This document shows, in pieces, positions 1-7,025 of a DNA stretch of 11,972 nucleotides. Source of the stretch: JAVBJV01 sp031555315. GTDB taxonomy: Bacteria > Pseudomonadota > Alphaproteobacteria > Acetobacterales > Acetobacteraceae. Numbering within the stretch: the stretch's first letter is position 1; each line of letters opens with the position of its first letter. Below the pieces are notes generated by a model. That model was not told the DNA's origin, made no database searches, and saw only the letters and a program-made list of their open reading frames with translations. Both the position numbers and the translations under genes were made by a program. The stretch spans positions 1 through 11,972 of the forward strand of contig JAVBUO010000079.1 in the NCBI GenBank assembly GCA_031555315.1, read 5' to 3'.

Positions 1-1
1 A

Positions 2-160
2 AATTGTTTCAGCAGAACGCTCTACAAAGCGCGTAACGCCATCGAGCGCATGTTCTGCCGGCTCAAGGATTTCAGGCGCATCGCGACGCGTTACGACAGG
101 TTGGCTGCCAACTTTCTCGGTGCCATACACCTCGCAGCAGCCATCAGTTTCTGGTTATGA
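2..160 (+). pseudogene. IS5-family transposase, C-terminal end (cut by window edge)
   Basis: This frame is open from the window edge and ends at TGA 158-160, giving 53 visible residues. It carries the IS4/IS5-type motif Y-(2)-R-(3)-E-(6)-K exactly: Y8, R11, E15 and K22 of the visible part. The Glu is expected to be the last acidic residue of the DDE catalytic triad. The tail, with IATR and ending in ISFWL, is typical of IS427/IS1031-group transposases common in alphaproteobacteria. Only the 3' end is visible, so it cannot be said whether the element is intact upstream; it is partial here because of the window edge. It would have catalysed cut-and-paste transposition of its own element. Confidence 0.85.
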
Positions 161-174
161 GTCCGCATCCTAGG
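161..174 (+). mobile_element. Probable right end of the IS5-family element
   Basis: The transposase stop codon is followed directly by GAGTCCGCATCCTA. IS427-group elements usually end a few bases after the transposase stop, so this stretch is the likely right terminal inverted repeat, with TA or TNA as the possible target duplication. The left end lies outside the window, so neither the repeat pairing nor the duplication can be confirmed. Confidence 0.4.
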
Positions 175-320
175 ATGGCGCGGTGCTGGCCATCAGCCAT
201 GATGAGCCATTCCTCAGGTCGCTGGCACTGGATAGGATGATACACCTGCGTGAATAACCACACCGTCCTGTGTTGCCGTAGCCACTGCGGTGTAGCCGCA
301 CCGGTTTTCACTCTGCCGCG

Positions 321-590
321 TTAAACCAGCTTCAGAGACGCCAGCCAGATCACGCGCACCGGCGCTTGTGTCGGGTTGTCGAACATATGCGGCAATATGC
401 TGGGGAAGCGGAATGTATCGCCCGGGTTCAGCAGATGTGCCTGGTGATCAAGCCACAAACGCAACTGACCATCCAGCACATAACCGGCCTTCTCGCCTTC
501 ATGCCGGTTGAAGCTGCCGCCCGACGAGGTCCCGGGGCCGAGCGTCAGTTCGTACATCTCCAGATGCCCGGGTGCGATCGGCACGTCGTC
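321..590 (-). pseudogene. XRE-cupin regulator remnant (C-terminal cupin domain only)
   Basis: About 88 codons read from roughly 590 down to TAA at 323-321. The peptide is a complete-looking small cupin. Motif 1 resembles N-R-H-E-G-E-K-A-G-Y-V-L-D-G, and motif 2 is G-D-T-F-R-F-P then P-H-M-F-D-N. The phrases HLEMYELTLGPG and KAGYVLDG are typical of the C-terminal sensor domain of PuuR/HipB-like regulators with an N-terminal XRE helix-turn-helix. No DNA-binding domain is present: upstream of codon GTG at 584-582 an in-frame stop occurs at 593-591, and beyond it the DNA is the oxidoreductase fragment. A free-standing cupin starting at that GTG is possible, but no ribosome-binding site supports it, so a broken gene is the better reading. 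Confidence 0.75.
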
Positions 591-1152
591 CTACTGCCTG
601 CGTCGGCGGCTGGATGGCGGTTACACGGTCGCCCTGCGCGGGCGCGGCACAGTGGACCTGACACCCGACAGCTTCCGCTTCGTGCGCGAATTCTGGCCCA
701 CCTTCATGCAACGCAGGGGAAAACTGAAACTGCGCATCGGCAAATCGTTCATCGACGGCATCCGCCGCGGCAGTTCATGGCCGTTCGACAAGCCATCGCC
801 ATTCGAGGAAGACCGCATCCACGATCCTGCCCCCGATCAAAGCCTGGTACAGGAAGCGATCCGCAATCTGCGCGCCGCGCATCCGCAATTCGCCAATATC
901 GAAGTGGCGGAGACGTGGGGCGGAAGTATCGATTCGATGCCCGATGCAGTGCCGGTGATCTCGCCGGTCGATGCGTTGCCGGGCTTCTTCCTTGCCACCG
1001 GTTTCAGCGGCCATGGTTTTGGTATCGGGCCCGGAGCAGGGCGGCTGGCCGCCGATATCGTCTGCGGCGACACACCGATCGTCAACCCGCGCGAGTATCG
1101 CTACTCGCGTCTGTTTGAAGGCAAACGTCTGGCGCCGCGCGGCGGCATCTGA
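586..1152 (+). pseudogene. FAD-dependent oxidoreductase remnant (DadA/PuuB-like, C-terminal half)
   Basis: Recognisable homology begins near SSYCLRRRLDGGYTVA and runs to TGA 1150-1152, about 188 codons. It ends in the family's C-terminal FAD-contact segment, with GFFLATGFSGHGFG then IGPGAGRLAAD. Proteins of this DAO family oxidise amino acids, sarcosine-like amines or gamma-glutamyl-putrescine with FAD and are about 400-440 residues long. The N-terminal Rossmann GxGxxG half is absent. The frame stays open upstream to 508, but there it is only the antisense of the cupin fragment. The gene is therefore 5'-truncated and presumably inactive. Its pairing with an XRE-cupin regulator is common for polyamine or amino-acid catabolic loci. 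Confidence 0.85.
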
Positions 1153-1164
1153 CCTCCAGCAAGA

Positions 1165-1197
1165 ACGGCGCAGCCGCATGTTCTGCCGCTGCGCCGT
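1165..1197 (+). terminator. Strong hairpin after the oxidoreductase remnant
   Basis: A perfect 10-bp inverted repeat, ACGGCGCAGC (1165-1174) and GCTGCGCCGT (1188-1197), starts 12 bp after the stop codon. After one C-C mismatch the stem continues with GCA/TGC, leaving a 5-base loop. No T-run follows, so it is either a hairpin terminator without a U-tract or an RNA-stabilising 3' structure. Confidence 0.55.
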
Positions 1198-1348
1198 CAG
1201 CCCCGGCAATATCAGCACCACGATATGGCGCAGGGTTAGGAACGCCATCTTCGAAGGTGATATCCCAGCCATCGGCAATCACCACGAAGATCACCACACA
1301 CCAGGAACGAGAATAATGTTCGCGGTCGCAAAATAAGCATTTGCCATA

Positions 1349-1362
1349 CTGATTATAATCAC
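1349..1362 (+). promoter_or_regulatory. FNR/DNR-type palindrome upstream of the substrate-binding protein gene
   Basis: CTGATTATAATCAC matches TTGAT-N4-ATCAA at 8 of 10 positions and contains the perfect 12-bp palindrome TGATTATAATCA (1350-1361). A -10-like TATTAT lies at 1386-1391. That would put the start site near 1398 and the box centre near -42, the class II activation distance of FNR-family proteins, though it leaves a leader of only about 9 nt. A competing reading is that the centre is a consensus -10 (TATAAT, 1354-1359) of an ordinary promoter. No good -35 lies 16-18 bp before it. In that case a bound regulator would repress. Confidence 0.5.
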
Positions 1363-1378
1363 CTATACAATTTGCGAT

Positions 1379-1393
1379 TGATTATTATTATCT
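1379..1393 (+). promoter_or_regulatory. Fur-like AT-rich inverted repeat
   Basis: TGATTAT-T-ATTATCT agrees with the 7-1-7 Fur box TGATAAT-N-ATTATCA at 12 of 14 positions. It overlaps the proposed -10 region and lies 13 bp upstream of the start codon, where a bound repressor would block transcription. The stretch also contains a weak second FNR-like site (TTGAT at 1378-1382 plus a poor right half). AT-rich promoter DNA can give such matches by chance. Confidence 0.35.
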
Positions 1394-1406
1394 TTATAGG
1401 CTATCC

Positions 1407-2387
1407 ATGCACCAGCTTACCCGTCGCGCGACTCTGCAACTGGGGGGCCTGTCGGCCCTGATTACCGGCCGGGCCGCAATGGCAGCCCCGCTTGCAGTTC
1501 TGACGCTATGGGGACCGCCGGCCGGACCGTCGATCGTTCTGGCTCACGCAATCGAAAGCGGCGCACTGCGCCACGTGGCCGATAACGTGCGTTTCCGGGT
1601 ATGGCGCAACCCCGATGAATTGCGCGCGGGTCTGACCTCGAAAACCATGGACCTGTTCATCCTGCCCACACAGGTAGCAGCCAATCTGCATAACCGCGGG
1701 CTGGGCGTACGACTGGTCAACGTGATGACCAACGGGTTGCTTTATGTTGTGGCTCCCCACGGCGGACCACCCACCCTGCCCGCGCTGAAGGGGCGTTCAA
1801 TCGCCATTCCATACCGCAACGACATGCCGGATTTGCTGTTCCGCCGGCTGCTCGCCGCGCACGGCCTGTCGCTCGATGCCGATCTACAGGTGCAATTCAC
1901 CGGTTCACCGATCGAGGCACTGCAGTTGCTGCTGGCCGGGCGGATCGAAACCGCGCTGATCCCCGAACCCGCGGCGACCGCGGCCATCGTGCGTAGCGCT
2001 GCCTCGGGGAAAACGCTGTCGCGCGCCATCGACATCCAGCAGGTCTGGGGCGAGGTGACCGGGCGCAGCGCCGTCCTGCCGCAGGCCGGCCTGGGCGTCA
2101 GCGCTTCGTTTTACGAACAGCACCCGCAAACCGTCGCAGCATTACGCGATGCTTTGATTGCCGCCACGGCATCGGCCGTCGCCAATCCGGCCCGCGCCGC
2201 GAGCGATGCCGCCGCAATGCTCGAAATGCCGTGGCCGGTGCTGGAACAATCGGTGCCGTATTCGAACCTGGTCGCAACCCGCGCCGCCGAGGCGCGTCCG
2301 GCGCTGGAGGACATGTTCCGCACGCTCGCGGAATCCGATCCCCGGATCATCGGCGGTTCGCTGCCGCCTGCCGATTTCTATCTATGA
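1407..2387 (+). CDS. ABC transporter substrate-binding protein, NMT1/TauA-type, Tat signal
   Basis: This 326-residue protein is the periplasmic substrate-capture component of an ABC importer. The N-terminus carries T5-R6-R7, a hydrophobic stretch (10-19) and a likely AMA|AP cleavage site after residue 26. This fits a twin-arginine signal and export in folded form. The mature part follows the NMT1/SsuA/TauA pattern: a DELRAGL segment near 69-75, L127-K-G-R-S-I-A, then a conserved region with EALQLLLAGRI and ALIPEP. This superfamily binds sulfonates, nitrate, thiamine precursors and other small ligands, so the family alone does not give the substrate. ATG 1407 is the only sensible start, preceded by a weak AGG at 1398-1400. 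The stop overlaps the permease start (ATGA). It heads a cluster that also holds the permease, ATPase and an outer-membrane receptor. Confidence 0.9.
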   Translation: MHQLTRRATLQLGGLSALITGRAAMAAPLAVLTLWGPPAGPSIVLAHAIESGALRHVADNVRFRVWRNPDELRAGLTSKTMDLFILPTQVAANLHNRGLGVRLVNVMTNGLLYVVAPHGGPPTLPALKGRSIAIPYRNDMPDLLFRRLLAAHGLSLDADLQVQFTGSPIEALQLLLAGRIETALIPEPAATAAIVRSAASGKTLSRAIDIQQVWGEVTGRSAVLPQAGLGVSASFYEQHPQTVAALRDALIAATASAVANPARAASDAAAMLEMPWPVLEQSVPYSNLVATRAAEARPALEDMFRTLAESDPRIIGGSLPPADFYL

Positions 2388-3199
2388 CCCGTTCCGCGAT
2401 GCCGGACAGACTGGGCCGCATAGGGCGTTTTCTGTGGGCGGGTTGGGCCGGCCTTGCCGGGCTGGCGCTGTTCGCAGCACTCTGGCAGGCCGGGCACGAA
2501 CACTATGGCGATTTCATTCTCCCTGCCCCACTCGCCACACTGCAAGCCGCGTTCGCCATTCTGCAGGATCCCGCTGCCTGGACCATCGCCGCAACGACGG
2601 CGTTGCGGGCGGGGAAAGGTTTTGCCCTCTCTGCCCTGATCGGCGCGGCCTGCGGGCTGGCAGCGGGCTATTCGGCCGCGACGATGCGTATGGCGCGCCC
2701 GATCCTGACCTTTCTATTGGGTGTGTCGCCGATCGCATGGATCGTGCTGGCGATGATCTGGTTCGGCTCGACCGACGGCACTGCCGTCGTCACCGTGGTG
2801 GTGGCCGCAACGCCAGTGATCTTCGTCGGTGTGGCCGAAGGTGTGATGACACGCGACCGCAGGCTTGACGACATGGCACGTGCCTTCGGTGCCGGTCCCG
2901 CCCTGCGGCTGACATCGCTGGGTCTGCGCCATGTCGCCGCGTATTTCTTTCCGGCGCTGACACTGGCGCTGGGCACCGCCTGCAAAGTGACGGTGATGGC
3001 CGAACTGCTCGCCAACACCGGCGGGATCGGCGGTGCGCTGGCAACGGCACGCGCCAATCTCGACATCGCCCTTGCCTTGGCGTGGGTGCTGATCGCCGTG
3101 GCTGGGTTGATCGCACTGGAATACGGCGTGGTCCACCCAATCCGCGCCGAATTCGAACGTTGGCGTGACGCCGCCCGCCCCTGGGGGGTGCGCAGATGA
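2384..3199 (+). CDS. ABC transporter permease, SsuC/TauC-type
   Basis: This 271-residue inner-membrane protein has about six hydrophobic segments and the BPD_transp_1 fold. The EAA coupling loop, which contacts the ATPase, is visible around residues 162-188 as ARAFGAGPALRL followed by a segment ending in FFP. The overall pattern resembles the nitrate/sulfonate/taurine permeases. It would pass the ligand delivered by the upstream binding protein into the cytoplasm, powered by the ATPase encoded 3 kb downstream. ATG 2384 was chosen because it overlaps the previous stop as ATGA, a typical coupled start. The frame is open further upstream but only through the preceding gene. Its own stop overlaps the regulator start, again as ATGA. 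Having the regulator and the receptor between the permease and ATPase genes is unusual. Confidence 0.9.
   Translation: MTRSAMPDRLGRIGRFLWAGWAGLAGLALFAALWQAGHEHYGDFILPAPLATLQAAFAILQDPAAWTIAATTALRAGKGFALSALIGAACGLAAGYSAATMRMARPILTFLLGVSPIAWIVLAMIWFGSTDGTAVVTVVVAATPVIFVGVAEGVMTRDRRLDDMARAFGAGPALRLTSLGLRHVAAYFFPALTLALGTACKVTVMAELLANTGGIGGALATARANLDIALALAWVLIAVAGLIALEYGVVHPIRAEFERWRDAARPWGVRR
3183..3190 (+). promoter_or_regulatory. Purine-rich ribosome-binding site of the Crp/Fnr regulator
   Basis: GGGGGGTG inside the permease 3' end lies 5 bp before ATG 3196. It supports this start for the regulator in addition to translational coupling. Confidence 0.5.
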
Positions 3200-3891
3200 G
3201 CACACCGCCTACACCGGAAGACCTGCGCCGCTTGCGTGTCTCCCCCATTTTCGCGGCACTGGCCGACGACGATTTCCGCCTGCTGGCACAACAGGCGCGC
3301 TGTATGGCCGTACCGAGCGGGCGCGCCCTGTTCATGCAGGACGAACCGGCATCGGCTTTCTTCGTCGTGCTGCACGGTTGGATATCGCTGCAGCGCGACC
3401 GGGCCGATGGAACACGCACGGTCATCCGGATCATCGGGCCTGGTGAATCCTTTGCCGAAGAAGCGATCGCGCCGGATGCGCGTTATCCGGTCAACGCCGA
3501 GGCTGCCTCCGACGCCCGTCTGCTTCGGGTAAAAACCGGATGCCTGAGGGCACTGGTCACCGACAGACCGCTGCTCGGCCTGTCGCTGGTAGCTGCCGTG
3601 TTTCACCAGCAGCGCCGGCTGGTCGATCAGATCGAACATCTGAAAAGCTGGTCCATCGAACGCCGGCTGGCACGCGAGCTACTGCGGATGTGCCCCCGCA
3701 CTGGCGCGTGCAGCTTCCATCTGCCAGTCGAACAAAACCTGATCGCTGCACGGCTGGCCATCACACCAGCCACATTGTCGCGCGCCCTGAAACGGCTGGC
3801 CACGGTGGGTGTCATCGCGAAACGCCGGCACATCACCCTGCACAATCCGACGAACATCGCCCGGTTCGTGGAAAACGGCAGCCTGGCCTGA
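3196..3891 (+). CDS. Crp/Fnr-family transcriptional regulator, DNR/NNR-like
   Basis: This 231-residue cytoplasmic regulator has a cNMP-type beta-barrel (about 18-115, with the DNR-like phrase GESFAEEAI at 83-91), a long dimerisation helix (about 118-150), and a winged helix-turn-helix (about 174-212) with recognition helix T190-PATLSRALKR. It lacks the N-terminal cysteine cluster that gives FNR its 4Fe-4S oxygen sensor. This favours the DNR/NnrR type, which is known to respond to nitric oxide through heme. The nnrS genes downstream support that assignment. Position 192 is Ala where FNR and DNR have Glu in the E-x-x-S-R motif, while S195 and R196 are kept. FNR-type boxes sit before the cluster and directly after this gene, so autoregulation and control of the receptor operon are likely. 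The ligand is inferred, not seen. Confidence 0.88.
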   Translation: MSTPPTPEDLRRLRVSPIFAALADDDFRLLAQQARCMAVPSGRALFMQDEPASAFFVVLHGWISLQRDRADGTRTVIRIIGPGESFAEEAIAPDARYPVNAEAASDARLLRVKTGCLRALVTDRPLLGLSLVAAVFHQQRRLVDQIEHLKSWSIERRLARELLRMCPRTGACSFHLPVEQNLIAARLAITPATLSRALKRLATVGVIAKRRHITLHNPTNIARFVENGSLA

Positions 3892-3906
3892 GAATCTCCA
3901 TGCCAC

Positions 3907-3920
3907 TTGATCGTAAGCAA
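3907..3920 (+). promoter_or_regulatory. FNR/DNR box upstream of the TonB-dependent receptor
   Basis: TTGATCGTAAGCAA matches TTGAT-N4-ATCAA at 9 of 10 positions. A -10-like TATATG lies at 3942-3947, which predicts a start near 3954 and places the box centre at about -40.5, the class II activator position. It lies in the only substantial intergenic gap of the cluster, right behind the gene for a DNR-like regulator. Confidence 0.65.
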
Positions 3921-3945
3921 ATCGCGCCGGTTTTCGTCCCTTATA

Positions 3946-3960
3946 TGCGAATAATTATCA
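3946..3960 (+). promoter_or_regulatory. Fur-like box overlapping the receptor promoter
   Basis: TGCGAAT-A-ATTATCA matches the 7-1-7 Fur consensus at 12 of 14 positions, with a perfect right arm. It overlaps the predicted -10 and start site, the classical place for metal-dependent repression of a TonB-dependent receptor. The left arm is poor, so this is a candidate only. Confidence 0.4.
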
Positions 3961-3987
3961 ATTTTAACGGGCGTGCTGCCCTTGGAA

Positions 3988-3992
3988 AAGGA
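3988..3992 (+). promoter_or_regulatory. Ribosome-binding site deciding the receptor start
   Basis: AAGGA ends 7 bp before ATG 4000. It favours that codon over an in-frame GTG at 3973, which would add nine residues before the signal peptide and has no such site. Confidence 0.65.
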
Positions 3993-3999
3993 ATGGACG

Positions 4000-6246
4000 A
4001 TGCTGCACACCAAGGCGGCTGACAGATACAGAACCTCCCTGCTGCACTGCGTGGGAATGGCGGCGTTGGCGCTGCCGCTAACCGCGCACGCGCAGTCGGC
4101 AGCACCTGGAGCTTCGGTCATTCTCGAACCGATCGACATCGACGGACGGCTTGATCCGGAAGACACCGCCCGCCGACGGCTCCAGGCGCTGCCGGGCGGC
4201 ACCAGCGTGATCACCGAGGACGATCTGATCGGCAGAACCAACGTCACGATCGGCAATGCTCTGTCACAGGCGCCGGGGGTGATCGTACAGAATTTCTTCG
4301 GCGGCAACGACCAGCCGCGCGTGCAGATCCGCGGTTCGGGCATGCAGCAGAGCCCCACCGAACGCGGCCTGCTGGTGTTGCAGAATGGCCTGCCGATCAA
4401 CCGCGCCGACGGTTCCTACATCGTCGGACTGGCCGACCCGCGTCAGGCCCAGATCACCGAGATCTATCGCGGTTACACTGCCAACCGTCTGGGCGCCACC
4501 GTACTGGGCGGCGCGATCAACTTCATCTCGCCGACCGGCGCATCACAGCCGGGCGCGGTCGCGCAGATCGAAATGGGCAGCTTCGGCCAGCTCAACACCA
4601 GCCTGCAGGCCGGCGGACAAAGCGGCGATTACGATGGCATGATGCAGCTGAGCTACGGTCAGCGAGACGGGTTTCGCGACTATAACGACTCCGACCGTAT
4701 CAGCTTCGACGCCAATGCGGGGATCCGCATGACGCCGAACCTCAGCACGCGGTTCTTCGCGGGATATACAAATCTCGAATTCGATATCCCCGGTCCGGTA
4801 AGCCGGGCGATGCTGCAAGCCAATCCGCGCCAGGTGTCGCGCGGGCCGACGGTGATCCCGGGCACGCCGCCACGCACACTCAACCCGGGGCCGAATGTCT
4901 GGCGCGACCAGCCGCAGCGAGAGTCGACGCAGTATCGCATCGGCAACCGCACCACTTTCGAACAGGGCGCGCATCTGGTCGACTTCGCCCTCGGTTACAC
5001 CTACACCGACGACACATTCCGTTTCCCGATTTCCGCGGGCATCCGTTCGACCGAAGGCGGCGACATGAACACGGTGCTGCGCTATGCCTACAACCCGGAC
5101 AGCAGCCGCCCGCTGCCGCTGTTTGAGACCACTGTGAACTATGCGATCGGCTCGGCGGACCGGCGTTATTATCTGAACGACGCCGGGAAGCAGGGGGCAA
5201 TGTTCGGCGCCAATACGCTGGATGCACAGACGCTGTCGCTGTCCGCCGGATTGAACATCCCGTTGGGTGATTTTACGCTGTCTCCGGCCGTTTCCTATGC
5301 CTGGGCATCGCGCGACAGCGACGACACGTACGACCGCGCCATGCGCCCGACCATGGCGTTCAACCCGATGAACCCGAACATGATGCTGCCGGGCGGCATG
5401 GTGCCGGCCGGAGACACCAGCTATTCGCGCAGCTATTCCGGCTTCAGCCCCAGCCTCGCCCTGTCGTACCGTCCGAACGAGAACCACATGTTCTTCGGTG
5501 CGATCAGCCGCAGCTTCGAACCGCCGACTCACGACGATCTGCTCGCCACGGTGAACGGCACGCCGAACAGCAGCGCCGGTCGGCCGAACCCGGCCAATCC
5601 GGCCATGCCCTCCACCGCTTTCCGTACCCCCGGTCTGGATGCGCAGACCGCCACCACACTGGAAGCCGGCTGGCGCGGCCGGGCGAGCATCTTCGCGTGG
5701 GACGCGCTGATCTATCATTCGTGGATCGACGACGAACTGCTCAGTCTGCGTGACCAGAGCGGCGCGGCGCTGGGGGCAGTGAACGCCAATCGCACGCGGC
5801 ATCTGGGCGTCGAGCTGGGCCTGAACGCCGCACTAACGGAAAAACTGAGCACACGCATCGCCTATACGTATCAGGATTTCCGCTTCGACAACGACCCGGT
5901 ATACGGCAACAACCGTCTGGCCGGCGCGCCCGAACACACGATCAACGCGATGGCGCAATACAGCTTCACCGAAGCGTTCCGCGCCCAGGTCGAGGTACAG
6001 TGGTCGCCCGGAAAACGTCCGGTCGACAATATGAACACGATGTATGCGCCGTCTTATGTGGTTGCCAATCTGCGTGCTTCTTACGATATCACCGAGCGCA
6101 TCCGGATGTATGGCGAAGTGCGCAACGTATTCGACGAGACATACGCATCGTCGACTCTGGTGGTCGATCAGGCGACGCCCGGTCAGGCGGTCTTTCAGCC
6201 CGGCGACGGCCGGGCTTTCTATGCCGGCATGCGCGTGCAGTTCTGA
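4000..6246 (+). CDS. TonB-dependent outer-membrane receptor with Met-rich segment
   Basis: This 748-residue receptor for energised uptake across the outer membrane has a signal peptide (1-31, likely cleavage AHA|QS) and a TonB-box-like stretch around 42-48 (LEPIDID). The plug domain runs from about 60 to 180 (VITEDDLIGR, then GNALSQAPGVIVQN, VQIRGSG and VLGGAINFIS). A C-terminal 22-strand barrel ends in a terminal Phe (GMRVQF), as expected for assembly by the BAM machinery. Residues 448-467, probably an extracellular loop, hold six methionines with Asn and Pro and no Cys or His, reminiscent of Cu(I)-binding Met motifs. Fe-siderophore receptors are the largest class in this family, so an iron chelate, heme or cobalamin remains possible. 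The gene has its own DNR box and Fur-like site and is coupled to the ATPase gene by a TGATG overlap. Confidence 0.93.
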   Translation: MLHTKAADRYRTSLLHCVGMAALALPLTAHAQSAAPGASVILEPIDIDGRLDPEDTARRRLQALPGGTSVITEDDLIGRTNVTIGNALSQAPGVIVQNFFGGNDQPRVQIRGSGMQQSPTERGLLVLQNGLPINRADGSYIVGLADPRQAQITEIYRGYTANRLGATVLGGAINFISPTGASQPGAVAQIEMGSFGQLNTSLQAGGQSGDYDGMMQLSYGQRDGFRDYNDSDRISFDANAGIRMTPNLSTRFFAGYTNLEFDIPGPVSRAMLQANPRQVSRGPTVIPGTPPRTLNPGPNVWRDQPQRESTQYRIGNRTTFEQGAHLVDFALGYTYTDDTFRFPISAGIRSTEGGDMNTVLRYAYNPDSSRPLPLFETTVNYAIGSADRRYYLNDAGKQGAMFGANTLDAQTLSLSAGLNIPLGDFTLSPAVSYAWASRDSDDTYDRAMRPTMAFNPMNPNMMLPGGMVPAGDTSYSRSYSGFSPSLALSYRPNENHMFFGAISRSFEPPTHDDLLATVNGTPNSSAGRPNPANPAMPSTAFRTPGLDAQTATTLEAGWRGRASIFAWDALIYHSWIDDELLSLRDQSGAALGAVNANRTRHLGVELGLNAALTEKLSTRIAYTYQDFRFDNDPVYGNNRLAGAPEHTINAMAQYSFTEAFRAQVEVQWSPGKRPVDNMNTMYAPSYVVANLRASYDITERIRMYGEVRNVFDETYASSTLVVDQATPGQAVFQPGDGRAFYAGMRVQF

Positions 6247-7025
6247 TGTCCGGGGCGGGACTGCATATCTCGGACGCTCCCGCGCTCGACGTGCGCAATC
6301 TCGCCCATTCCTATTTCGGGCGCACGGTGCTGGACGGCGTCGACCTGTCGGTCGCGACAGGTGAAGTGGTGGCGCTGGTCGGCCCGTCCGGCTGCGGCAA
6401 AAGCACGCTGGCGCATATCGCCGCCGGCATCGCCGACCCGCTCCGCGGTTCCGTCGTCCGCCATTATCGCCGCCACGGCATGGTGTTCCAGGAACTGCGC
6501 CTGCTGCCCTGGGCCACGGCGCGCACCAATATCGCATACCCGCTTCGCATCATGGACGTGTCACGCGCCGACCGTCGGATACGGATCGCACAGGCGGCGG
6601 CGCGCGTGGCGCTGCATCCGGACGATCTCGATAAATATCCATCGGAACTGTCCGGCGGTATGCGTCAGCGCGTGGCGATCGCGCGCGCACTCGTCGCCGA
6701 TCCCGACTTCCTGTATTTCGACGAACCCTTCACCGCGCTGGACGTTGCGTTGCGCCGACGCATGCAGGATCTGGTGATCGACGCGGCGCGGACTCTGCAT
6801 TTCAGCGCATTGTTCATCACCCACGACCTGATGGAGGCGTTCCGCATCGCGCACCGCGTCGCCGTGATGGACGCGCACGGGCGTGGCATCGCCGGGACGC
6901 GCAGCATTCCGGGCGAGCCCGGCGGGCGCGCCGATACCGATCTGTTCCGGATGATGACCGGCTTCCTGAACGACGATCCGCTGTTCCGCCATATCCACGA
7001 CGTCGACGAAAGACTGATCACATGA
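6246..7025 (+). CDS. ABC transporter ATP-binding protein, SsuB/TauB-type
   Basis: This 259-residue ATPase has every catalytic motif: Walker A G46-PSGCGKST, Q-loop Q82 followed by LRLLPW (the LLPW phrase is typical of nitrate/sulfonate/taurine transporters), signature L135-SGGMRQR, Walker B LYFDEP (156-161), D-loop ALD (164-166) and H-loop H193. It would power the permease encoded upstream of the regulator, since no other permease is nearby. ATG 6246 overlaps the receptor stop (TGATG) and has no strong ribosome-binding site, so translation is probably coupled. The frame is open further upstream inside the receptor gene, but the family N-terminus fits this start. The stop overlaps the nnrS start as ATGA. 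Confidence 0.95.
   Translation: MSGAGLHISDAPALDVRNLAHSYFGRTVLDGVDLSVATGEVVALVGPSGCGKSTLAHIAAGIADPLRGSVVRHYRRHGMVFQELRLLPWATARTNIAYPLRIMDVSRADRRIRIAQAAARVALHPDDLDKYPSELSGGMRQRVAIARALVADPDFLYFDEPFTALDVALRRRMQDLVIDAARTLHFSALFITHDLMEAFRIAHRVAVMDAHGRGIAGTRSIPGEPGGRADTDLFRMMTGFLNDDPLFRHIHDVDERLIT

Noticed and set aside
286..303. Small hairpin (TGCGG/CCGCA, alternative CGGTG/CACCG) downstream of the cupin remnant
   Set aside because: Stems of only 5 bp and no T-run in the minus-strand direction, so too weak to call a terminator.
175..320. Possible further genes or IS remnants between the IS end and the cupin remnant
   Set aside because: No coding frame, repeat copy or recognisable regulatory element could be supported in this stretch.
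1153..1406. Small frames in the spacer before the substrate-binding protein gene
   Set aside because: No ribosome-binding site or recognisable peptide. The spacer is better explained by the hairpin at 1165-1197 and the promoter elements from 1349. Thiamine or cobalamin riboswitch hallmarks were looked for and not seen.
2668..5802. Long minus-strand frames opposite the permease, regulator and receptor genes
   Set aside because: Same composition bias, no motifs or ribosome-binding sites, and they overlap well-supported genes over their full length.
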